From Pseudoalteromonas piscicida (lineage in GTDB: Bacteria; Pseudomonadota; Gammaproteobacteria; Enterobacterales; Alteromonadaceae): a stretch of DNA of 64,000 nt. Of the stretch, positions 27,314 through 35,248 are shown in pieces. The stretch lies in NCBI RefSeq assembly GCF_002208135.1, contig NZ_CP021647.1:1119501-1183500 (forward strand), read 5' to 3'. The position numbers and the translations under genes are program-made. How positions within the stretch are numbered: position 1 is the stretch's first letter; the number at the start of each line of letters is the position of its first letter. Under the pieces are notes generated by a model that was not told the DNA's origin, did not search any database, and worked only from the letters and a program-made list of their open reading frames with translations.

Positions 27314-29995
27314 TTAGTTACAGCTAGTCGAGATATGCCAAACATTGGGTAATGACTCTTTTAGTTTGCCTATTTGAGCACAGTCGATGTTTGGATTTCC
27401 CCATATGCTTAGGTATCGTAGATTGGTCAAACCGAATAGCGGTGACAGATCTGAAATGTTGGTATTGTCCAACTCTAAACGGGTAAGTTCGGCGTAATTT
27501 TTAATTGTGCCATAGTTTGTCAGCTTGGTGCTATCCAAGTCCAAATAGGTTAAGGTAGTAGGCAAGCCAAAAAGCGTAAAGTCATATACGGTTTGGCTAT
27601 TTGTATTTAACTCAAAGTGGGTCAATGATTGAGGAAGCGTTGCTTTGGCCGTGAGTTCACCTGTTAGTCTGTAGATGTCGAGTTTCTTTAAAGTATGAAG
27701 CTGAGCTAAGTTAGGATCTTGTAACAACGAACTGTTAACTGAGTTGTCCAGTCTTAAAGTCTTAATTGCTTCAAACTGTGTAATTCCATTTAATGATTCA
27801 ATTGCTGAGCCATCACAAGAGAGTGAAGTATTACTTACAGCATCTTGATATCCTTGATTTTCAATACATTGCTTAAATGCCGCATCTGTAATTAAGCTCA
27901 AATCGACCGGCTTCATAATACAGTTATAGTTAGAAAGATTTGTTGTTACACCATCGAGAGATTTTAATAGCTCCTGATCATCACAATAAATGGCACTACT
28001 TTGTATTTCAAGTCTTTCCAGATTGCTTAAACTGGCAAGCATGTCTGCTCTAAAAAACGTAGAAAAGTTGCTTAATGTTAATGACTTCAGCTTGGTTAAT
28101 GATGCTATCTCAGAGATGTCAGCCGCTTTAGAATAGTGAATCAATAGGGTTTCTAAGTTTTCAAATTGAGATACCTGAGTGATATCTTCTAGTTCTTTAA
28201 AGCCGCTGATCTTTAACGACTTCAGACTCTTGTTTGAACCTAAAGAATCGAGAGTTGTGATTTTTCCTTCATTACTATAATAGTAGTCTTTTGATAACTC
28301 AGCTGATTCGAGCGCGGGGAAGTTAGCCAAGTTCACCATGTTTGAATAGCTGCTGCCCTTTACGTTTAGTGTTTTTAAGCTTGGTAATGCTGTTTCACTT
28401 GAAGCCTCAAATAAACTAACGTCTAGGTTAAGTGTTTCTAATGCTTGCATTTTACTTAACGTGTTTAGTGCAAAGTTTGAGTAACTGCTGGAGACGGAGA
28501 GATCGCGCATATTTTTAAGCTCAGACAATGCGCTAAAATCCGCGTTATTATCCAATTCACGAATGTACAATTCGGTTAGGTTTGGTGTGAAACTTAGCCA
28601 GCCTAAATCATTAATGTTATGCAGGCTATTAAGCTGTAATGATGTTAACTCCGGCATCGCTTGCAAAAATCTCAGAGAAGAAAGGTTTAAACTCTTCAAA
28701 GACAAGGATTGCAGTTCCGTAAAAGTTGATAGCTCGCTGACATTATCAATGCTTAAATTGTTTAATGACAGAGAGGTTAGTTTCGCATTACTACTGATGT
28801 CCGCAATATCAAACTCAACATTGCTATAATAAGTACTAAGACCTAGTTTTTCCAACTCACTAAATTTTTCTAAGAATGAGAAATCTTCAATCCGCGTTCT
28901 GCTGAGTACGAGTGTTGTCAGATTTGTTTTGGCTTCTATTGCTGTTGAATCAGCGGCATCGATAGTATCAAGTGTCAATGCAGTGAGGTTAGGTATGGCG
29001 CTTAAAAATGACAGTGAGTCCAGATCATTTATGTATGTCAAAGATAAACTCTGCAAGTTACTAAAGCGTTTTAGGGTACTTTTATCATCAATGCTTAGAG
29101 AACGTAAGGTCAAACGAGTGAGCTTATCACTTGGAAGTTCACTGAGCTGTATAGTTTCATATTGGCTACTATAGTTTTCTATTTCAAGCGTATGAAGTTG
29201 CGTAAAGCCTGATAGATCTAGCATCTGCAACGCTAGGCGTTTGCCAGAGCTATCTTCTTTGTCTTCAATAATAGACAAAGACTCAAGTTTGTTGAGCTTA
29301 TTAACTTGTTCTAAACGTGCATCATTATTTGAGCTGTTCTGAGCTGCGGCAAACGCGTTATCGAGCTTTAAAGCGGTGAGTGTAGAGATTTGAGCTAACT
29401 CGTTGAGATTATTCAATTCTGCGTTTTTAATAGACACGCTTGATAAGCCGCTAATATCCGACAGCCCTGATAATGTTACAATTGGGTAGTCTGTACATTC
29501 AACAATGGAAATGCCCACATCTTGATGTGTATCTGATAAACATTGCGCCAGCGCTGAGTCTGAAATCGTTAAGCTTGAAAGTGGAGCGTACGCACTTAGG
29601 TTGACGGTCAATTCTTGTGAGCTTGAGTCCCCTTTATCATCGGTTGCGGTTAACTTAAACGTTAGCGTGGTCGCTTCATTGATATTTGGTGCACGAAATT
29701 CGAGCGTTTCGCTATGATTGTTTATCAGCTCGACTGTTGTTCCTGTAGTTTGCTCCCATAGCAAAGTTTCAATCGCACCATCTTCATCTGTTACGGTTGC
29801 AACGGCTGTGATTGAATCTCTCTCCATTGCTGAAATTGGTGCGATAGGCGCAATTACAGGTGCTTTGTTAGTTGGTGTGACCGGCTTGTCAGTTCTAGTA
29901 TCATTTTTGTCGTTGCTACTGCCCCCGCCACACGCGGTCAGAATTGATACGAGTAATGAGGTTACGATTCCCTTGTATATAGCGCTTCTGATCAT
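27314..29995 (-). CDS. Large leucine-rich-repeat lipoprotein
   Basis: An 893-residue exported lipoprotein. The lipobox LTAC lies at residues about 19-22, followed by a GGGSSNDKND flexible linker. A PKD/cadherin-like domain spans about 42-132 (IETLLWEQTTGTTVELINN). A first solenoid of about 22-residue internalin-type repeats (L..L.L.....I.dls.L..l..L) runs from about 140 to 670. It opens with a cysteine-containing cap, CLSDTHQD...VEC. A second, shorter array (about 672-893) has its own cap, CIENQGYQD...LSC, and ends in NIDCAQIGKLKE. The protein probably binds a ligand at the cell surface. It lies 317 bases downstream of the pore-forming-like gene series on the same strand and may belong to it. 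Confidence 0.85.
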   Translation of the reverse strand: MIRSAIYKGIVTSLLVSILTACGGGSSNDKNDTRTDKPVTPTNKAPVIAPIAPISAMERDSITAVATVTDEDGAIETLLWEQTTGTTVELINNHSETLEFRAPNINEATTLTFKLTATDDKGDSSSQELTVNLSAYAPLSSLTISDSALAQCLSDTHQDVGISIVECTDYPIVTLSGLSDISGLSSVSIKNAELNNLNELAQISTLTALKLDNAFAAAQNSSNNDARLEQVNKLNKLESLSIIEDKEDSSGKRLALQMLDLSGFTQLHTLEIENYSSQYETIQLSELPSDKLTRLTLRSLSIDDKSTLKRFSNLQSLSLTYINDLDSLSFLSAIPNLTALTLDTIDAADSTAIEAKTNLTTLVLSRTRIEDFSFLEKFSELEKLGLSTYYSNVEFDIADISSNAKLTSLSLNNLSIDNVSELSTFTELQSLSLKSLNLSSLRFLQAMPELTSLQLNSLHNINDLGWLSFTPNLTELYIRELDNNADFSALSELKNMRDLSVSSSYSNFALNTLSKMQALETLNLDVSLFEASSETALPSLKTLNVKGSSYSNMVNLANFPALESAELSKDYYYSNEGKITTLDSLGSNKSLKSLKISGFKELEDITQVSQFENLETLLIHYSKAADISEIASLTKLKSLTLSNFSTFFRADMLASLSNLERLEIQSSAIYCDDQELLKSLDGVTTNLSNYNCIMKPVDLSLITDAAFKQCIENQGYQDAVSNTSLSCDGSAIESLNGITQFEAIKTLRLDNSVNSSLLQDPNLAQLHTLKKLDIYRLTGELTAKATLPQSLTHFELNTNSQTVYDFTLFGLPTTLTYLDLDSTKLTNYGTIKNYAELTRLELDNTNISDLSPLFGLTNLRYLSIWGNPNIDCAQIGKLKESLPNVWHISTSCN

Positions 29996-30312
29996 CTTGA
30001 TATCTATCTTGTTTTTTTGAATAGTCAGTTGGCCCGGAATTGTACTTTATTTGGAGACTAGTTTCCAATCGTTACACGTGCGAATAGCAATGGTAAGGTG
30101 ATGCGTTTTTAGGTGTGGATTTTAAAGAGACAACAGAATCAATAGATCAATAGGATGTCTAGAGTCTTGCTTAATTATTTATAACTAGTTGATAAATATT
30201 GAGAGTAAGAGAGGCCGTATAGCCTCATTGGTTGGAAAGCATTGTGAGGATGGCGATCAGGTAATCGCTATAAGGTGTATGGGCACCAATACCTTTCGAT
30301 ATCTCAGGTCTT
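29996..30312. other. Intergenic region with small hairpins
   Basis: This gap separates the LRR gene from the pore-forming-like series. Within 30211-30290 there are consecutive short inverted repeats: GAGGC/GCCTC (30211-30226), GCGAT/ATCGC (30253-30268) and GGTG/CACC just after. They may end transcription from the series or form a structured leader for the LRR gene. No gene is seen. Confidence 0.4.
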
Positions 30313-31449
30313 TTAGTCAACATGTGCTATTGCTGATTCAATTCTATTTTCACATAAGGTTGTACCGGGTAAAGTTGCACAGTATTCGCCAGCTTGCTCA
30401 AGTCCGATGCGCTGTGTATTACGGGCAGAAATACGAGCTGTAAGCTGTTCGATTTCAAGTGGGTCTTCAGATACCGCTTTAAATGCGCTCAGCCTTTCTA
30501 TTTCGTCATAAACTAAATCTTGATAACTCCTGAGCCTTGCAGACAGTGCAATATAGCGGTTAGAGATTGCTGTTTGACCAGCGTAGGCGAGGTCATAGTG
30601 GCCGGAATCTTCATAACTTTCAACTTCATATTTTAATATGTTTAAGTGTTCGTCTTTGAGATCATCGACATAACTGCCGCCATCGAGTAAGTAACTGAAT
30701 AGACTATCTGCATAATTAATACAGGGCGTTAGATTATCGGTTTTGCAGTGCATGGTGCCATTTTTAGTTAGCTTAGCCAGTTCTGGTGTCATGCCGCCGT
30801 CGGTATTTACTTGAATGGTGTATACGGCATCTTTGGTTGCCTCTTGAAATACTTTGGTCTTGGTAAAGGTTTTACTAAAGAAAAGAAACTTCACTTTAAT
30901 TTTGGTTTGAAACCATTCGTATTTGGTGCGATCTTTAAAGTGAAGTTTGGCGGTGACATAGATACGCGAACCCAGTTTGATATTGTGGATAAAGCTGTCA
31001 CCACAACGGCTTCTTACTTGATTCGGATCTGTATTTAGGAGTTCAAGAATATTCGCTTTAGTCATACGGCTTTCAAAGTTATAGCTTCCTTTCTCGTAGG
31101 TTAATTCGACCGCTGAAGCTGCTGAATTTCTATTTTTGGTTACTTTCCTGCGCATGGAAAATTTGGCTGAACCACCAAAAATAACTAGATTTATACCCGC
31201 TTTAACGCTGCCTGTGATGGTATTGATCATGGTATCCGAGTCGAAATCGCCACGATAAGCCAAGTCGCCCATGCTACCACCCTGAAATTGCCATTGACCA
31301 TCGAGGCACGATTCAAGCGGTATGCCTAATTCCTGTTCAAATCCCTGTCCGAGTTGTTCATGCTCAGTATTTAAAGAGTAATAGGTATGTGCATTTGCAT
31401 AAAAGCTTAACAGGCCACAGAGCACTATTAATATGGTTCTTAAGTGCAT
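30313..31449 (-). CDS. Secreted MACPF/SNTX-like protein, paralogue 1 (shortest)
   Basis: A 378-residue protein with a signal peptide (ending YANA). It shares the layout of the two other paralogues at 31.6 and 33.9 kb. First comes a strand-rich block (ITGSVKAGINLVIFGGSAKF). Next is GDSFIHNIKLGSRIYVTAKL, matching the GxxF(V/I)xxI.yG..h. pattern. A charged amphipathic beta stretch and a VNTDGGMTPEL motif follow, then a helical C-terminus with cysteine pairs (MHCKTDNLTPC, CATLPGTTLC). This arrangement is that of MACPF/CDC-type pore-forming proteins, closest to stonustoxin-like ones. It is the most divergent of the three and is last in the series. Confidence 0.5.
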   Translation of the reverse strand: MHLRTILIVLCGLLSFYANAHTYYSLNTEHEQLGQGFEQELGIPLESCLDGQWQFQGGSMGDLAYRGDFDSDTMINTITGSVKAGINLVIFGGSAKFSMRRKVTKNRNSAASAVELTYEKGSYNFESRMTKANILELLNTDPNQVRSRCGDSFIHNIKLGSRIYVTAKLHFKDRTKYEWFQTKIKVKFLFFSKTFTKTKVFQEATKDAVYTIQVNTDGGMTPELAKLTKNGTMHCKTDNLTPCINYADSLFSYLLDGGSYVDDLKDEHLNILKYEVESYEDSGHYDLAYAGQTAISNRYIALSARLRSYQDLVYDEIERLSAFKAVSEDPLEIEQLTARISARNTQRIGLEQAGEYCATLPGTTLCENRIESAIAHVD

Positions 31450-31573
31450 ACATAAATTCCTGTAAATGGTTTACTGTGGGATGAGGCGAGGAAGTAACAA
31501 CTCAATATTCGATTTTGTATTACTTACCACGCCTCAGTTGAACTATTTGAATCTTAGCGCTGTCGGCTACTCA

Positions 31574-33082
31574 CTAATTTTCAAAAGCGGTTCCATAGGT
31601 TGGCAGGGCTGATTTACATGGTAGCCAGACCATCACGCCTGCAGCAGGGTCATTTGCATCAACAAAGGAAGGCGCCCAGCCTAACTGCCTAAACCCAAGT
31701 GATACATGATTTTCTTCGACACCAAAGTTTGCTGTTGCTTCTCGGGCATTTTCACATTTGAAGTATTGCGTCATGTTATCAGCTGGTATATTCAGATCGG
31801 CAAGTGTGTAGTTTTGTATGCAACCGACGCCACTACCACTGCAGGTATTTAGGTAATCATTCCACGCATCTGTACAAGCAGTACCATAAGGATTATCACG
31901 ACAAACTCGAGCATATTGCTCATAAATCCAAGCATTGTTGTAAGCGGCTTCTTGTACACCCTCTGCCTTTTGACGTTGTACATCCGTCATCCAGCTAGCG
32001 TATTGCGCAAGCACACCACGTGCACGGTGTTCATGATTAACCGACTTTTTGAATTGATCCTCAAGCCATAAAGTGCGGTAGGTGGTTTCAAAGCGAATAT
32101 CTTTATTACCTGAATCTAAGCGGCGTACATCTTGTGAACTGATCTCGTAAGGCGTAGCTTTGTAACGCACGACGTTGTAATCAGATAGCGCATTAAACTG
32201 ATTGCCAAAGTCGTTTTTCGCATAGTTCACCGCTTGCTCAAATAAGGTAAAGCAAGGCTCGTAGTTATCGAGTGAACAAGTGATAATATTGTTAGGGATT
32301 ATGCTGAGGAGCTGTTTAGGATCACCGCCTTTTTGTAAGGCTCTGACGGTAATGCGCACACTTTTCTTAAGGTCTTCGTCAATGTAATTAAGCTTACCAT
32401 CGACGCTAATGCCAATATTACCAGCGCCGTAACTTACCCCTAAGTAACCGCCAATTTCACTTTTGTGCTGCTCACTTAAGTATTCAATTTTCATATTAAT
32501 AAGTAGCTGCGCACCGTATTCAATCTCACTGATAAATCCATCGCCTGCCATGCTCATTAGTTTACTTTGATACTCGTTGGCTAGCGTATTACCCGAAGGT
32601 GTCAACGTATATCCAATGTTGGCATCTGCCGGCATAAGTACACGCTTTTTCGGTGTTAATGATGCTTGGAAAGTATAGGTATTAGAAAACTCAGTCGAGG
32701 ACATTTCTTTAGCTAAATGGCCACCAGCTTTCACACGAATGACCGGAAAGCCAACATCAACATCAACATTACCATTCAGTTGACGGAGCACTTCGTCATA
32801 GCTGCCATTGTTTACTAGTTCAAATTGCACACGGGTATTACCGAGAGTCTCAACAGTTTCACCTGCGACAGTTTGAACATTCAAAAAGCGTTTTTGGTCG
32901 CTGTTATAAGCCGTACCTAGCACAATGTGATCGTTCATCAACCCAGGGATTTCACTTTGGAAGGTGTTCACATTCTGTGCTTTTTGCATTAATTCTGCTT
33001 CGTTCACAAAATTGGAATCTGCGAATGCGAAAGGTGTAGTGCTGGCAATAAGTGCCGCGATAGTTTGTTTGTATAAGTTCAT
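31574..33082 (-). CDS. Secreted MACPF/SNTX-like protein, paralogue 2
   Basis: A 502-residue protein with a signal peptide (ending FAFA). Shared features with paralogue 3 are LGTAYNSDQKRFLNVQTV, LNGNVDVDVGFPVIRVKAGG, SLTPKKRVLMP, GDGFISEIEYGAQLLINMKI, ALQKGGDPKQLLSIIP and CSLDNYEPCF. Stonustoxin-type MACPF/CDC proteins have equivalent blocks in this order (LG.lYd.r.., a beta domain, THVVT...YGAQAFF, then an amphipathic segment). The C-terminal 150 residues are helical with several Cys pairs (CRDNPYGTAC, CSGSGVGC). AGGTGGCAAC precedes the ATG. It starts 11 bases after the GEVED gene, so both are co-transcribed. A pore-forming role is inferred from layout only. Confidence 0.55.
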   Translation of the reverse strand: MNLYKQTIAALIASTTPFAFADSNFVNEAELMQKAQNVNTFQSEIPGLMNDHIVLGTAYNSDQKRFLNVQTVAGETVETLGNTRVQFELVNNGSYDEVLRQLNGNVDVDVGFPVIRVKAGGHLAKEMSSTEFSNTYTFQASLTPKKRVLMPADANIGYTLTPSGNTLANEYQSKLMSMAGDGFISEIEYGAQLLINMKIEYLSEQHKSEIGGYLGVSYGAGNIGISVDGKLNYIDEDLKKSVRITVRALQKGGDPKQLLSIIPNNIITCSLDNYEPCFTLFEQAVNYAKNDFGNQFNALSDYNVVRYKATPYEISSQDVRRLDSGNKDIRFETTYRTLWLEDQFKKSVNHEHRARGVLAQYASWMTDVQRQKAEGVQEAAYNNAWIYEQYARVCRDNPYGTACTDAWNDYLNTCSGSGVGCIQNYTLADLNIPADNMTQYFKCENAREATANFGVEENHVSLGFRQLGWAPSFVDANDPAAGVMVWLPCKSALPTYGTAFEN

Positions 33083-33093
33083 GTTGCCACCTA

Positions 33094-33933
33094 TTACTTC
33101 ACGTAAAGGAGGTAATCTTCTACCTCACCGGAGTCTACTTCTTTACATGCGTCATTGCTGCCACCTAAGTAATCCATGGTAACGCGCATTTTCGTCATGC
33201 CCTTTTTGGCGCCCGTTGGCGGTGTAATTTCTACCTGAGCTGCTTGCTCAGAAACACCAGCAAATAAGGTTTCTTTTGTATCGTTAAAGTCGCCATCTTG
33301 GTTCCAGTCAATAAACACGTGCCAGGTTTCTGGGTATGTTTCTGCACTACTAAACCCTGGGGTTAACGTTAACTGGTAGCTTCTATCTGCATATATTTTC
33401 GCAGTATCGCCAACATAGTTACTGTAAAAGGTGTTGCTACTGGTGTTTTCAATATTTGAAAACTTAACCGATTTGATAAACTCATAGGCGCGTTCACGAG
33501 ACTTCGTGGTGCAATAGTTTGGCATTGCAGGTGTAACCATCACCGCGCTGATCCGATAATCTGACGGGATCTGTAAACAGGAAGTGTTTGGAGATTTACC
33601 CGCAAACCAGTTCTTCGGATTCGCATTATCTTCATCTCCAAAGGTGAGGTATTTCGCATCAGTCCTGAGGGTACTATTTTTGTATAGCATCACCTTTTTC
33701 AGATTTGCTATTTTCTCATCATTTGGAATAGGGGTAGTGGGATCAAAGATATTGTCAGAGACTTCTACCAATAACCCTGGATAGCACTTTTCCAACCATT
33801 GAAAGCGTCCTAACGCTTGCTGTGGCGTAAGTACATCTCGAGATTCAAATAAAGTCGTGTTTGCCTGTGCTGATGGTGCTATTGTGGCAGCGAACGAGGC
33901 TATTAATGTGCTGGTTAGCATGACTTTTAACAT
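33094..33933 (-). CDS. Secreted GEVED-domain protein
   Basis: A 279-residue exported protein with a signal peptide ending APSAQA. Residues about 30-130 are of unknown fold (LTPQQALGRFQWLEKCYPG). Residues about 135-279 form a GEVED domain with YCTT, YVGDTAKIYADRSYQLTLTPG, the calcium-loop-like FIDWNQDGDFND and the terminal SGEVEDYLLYVK. I chose the ATG at 33933, nine codons inside the open frame, because AAGGAATA lies just before it. The start overlaps the end of paralogue 3. The same domain appears twice in the M4 protease of this series, suggesting a shared matrix or partner. Confidence 0.75.
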   Translation of the reverse strand: MLKVMLTSTLIASFAATIAPSAQANTTLFESRDVLTPQQALGRFQWLEKCYPGLLVEVSDNIFDPTTPIPNDEKIANLKKVMLYKNSTLRTDAKYLTFGDEDNANPKNWFAGKSPNTSCLQIPSDYRISAVMVTPAMPNYCTTKSRERAYEFIKSVKFSNIENTSSNTFYSNYVGDTAKIYADRSYQLTLTPGFSSAETYPETWHVFIDWNQDGDFNDTKETLFAGVSEQAAQVEITPPTGAKKGMTKMRVTMDYLGGSNDACKEVDSGEVEDYLLYVK

Positions 33934-33944
33934 AGTCTTATTCC

Positions 33945-35192
33945 TTATAATTCTAGCCATTTACGGTCATACTGATGAACGCGGCCACGAGTCTGTAGCT
34001 CTCTATCGCGACAGTAATTACCTATTGGATTACGCTTACAATAATCAACGGCGTCTGCCAGAATAAATGAGTTAAAGAGTGCATTATCGCGAATAGTTTC
34101 TAATGCAGTTCGATGTGAGTTATTCAACTCACTGGCGTAGTAATTGAGTAGGTTATCGGCACGACGATTATCGAGTATTGCCTGCACCCAATCGTCACTC
34201 ATGTTTTTGAGTGCCAATTTAGTCAGGATACTTTTAGCAGGATACACATCATCAGGTACTAAGGGCGATAGGCTTGGCCCTGAATCGGTATAACGTTGTG
34301 TTAAGACTCGGCCGACGTTGTATTTATCTAGGGTGTCAAACTGAGTGACGTAGTTAGTTTTGATGTAATCGATACTGTTTTTAAATACATCAAAGCATGG
34401 TGTTGGGTTTTCCATTGTACAGTTGACGAGCTGATTTGGGATCACTTTCAAGAGCTCTGTCGGGTCACCACCAAGTTGTAGCGCAGAAACCGTAATCTTG
34501 ATGTTACGTTTGACGTTTTCGTCTACTTTTTGCAGTTTACCACTGACACTGACTTTACCAGCCCAGTCTACACCTAGCTGACCACCCCATTTGACTTTGT
34601 CTTCGTCATTTTTATATTGGAACTTGAGGTTGATCATAACTTGAGAGCCGTACTCAATCGCTGATACAAACTCATTACCAATATTATTGAATTTATCTCC
34701 AGGGTTAGCATTGACCAAATCAAGCGCAGCTTGTGTAGGTTTAAACCCGGTTTGAGGATCCGCAACTAACAGCCGTTTTTTTGGTTTTAATGAAAGAAAT
34801 AGAGTGTACGTACCGGTGTAGTTATCTGCGGCGTTTTGTTTTGCATAGCTTGCACCAACACCCACTTTTATGACAGGAACATCAAGTGCAGCGCCTAAGT
34901 TACCATCTAGCATGCTAGATAGTTGGCTATAGCTCATATCTACACCGACGACAAAATCCATTTCGGTATTGCCATAGGTTTCATCAACTCGGCCAAGCAC
35001 ACTTTGCAGTGCATAAAAACCTTCTTTTTCACTATGGTAAGCAGTACCGAGTGTCACTGAGTCTAAATCAGAGTTATTTGCTTGGGTAGTGAACTCTGGA
35101 TTAGCAATTTGATCAGCAGTAGCTGAAAAACTGCAGGCAAAAAGTCCCATTACCCCCATGGCACGTGCCAATGGAGAATATATAAATTTCAT
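33945..35192 (-). CDS. Secreted MACPF/SNTX-like protein, paralogue 3
   Basis: A 415-residue protein with a signal peptide (ending FSATA). Core blocks are VTLGTAYHSEKEGFYALQSV, LDGNLGAALDVPVIKVGVGA and LSLKPKKRLLV. NEFVSAIEYGSQVMINLKFQ, LQLGGDPTELLKVIP and CTMENPTPCFDVF complete the set. These align with paralogue 2 nearly block by block. Two long amphipathic beta/helical stretches that could become membrane hairpins lie around residues 75-110 and 190-225. A short helical tail carries CKRNPIGNYC. It has no visible transmembrane helix, as expected of a secreted soluble toxin-like protein. The assignment to MACPF/CDC is from pattern, not from a search. Confidence 0.55.
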   Translation of the reverse strand: MKFIYSPLARAMGVMGLFACSFSATADQIANPEFTTQANNSDLDSVTLGTAYHSEKEGFYALQSVLGRVDETYGNTEMDFVVGVDMSYSQLSSMLDGNLGAALDVPVIKVGVGASYAKQNAADNYTGTYTLFLSLKPKKRLLVADPQTGFKPTQAALDLVNANPGDKFNNIGNEFVSAIEYGSQVMINLKFQYKNDEDKVKWGGQLGVDWAGKVSVSGKLQKVDENVKRNIKITVSALQLGGDPTELLKVIPNQLVNCTMENPTPCFDVFKNSIDYIKTNYVTQFDTLDKYNVGRVLTQRYTDSGPSLSPLVPDDVYPAKSILTKLALKNMSDDWVQAILDNRRADNLLNYYASELNNSHRTALETIRDNALFNSFILADAVDYCKRNPIGNYCRDRELQTRGRVHQYDRKWLEL

Positions 35193-35248
35193 GTTGAATT
35201 CCTTACTGAGAAGTATGGCCCCTCAATAGGAGAGGCCAGAAGCAGCGA

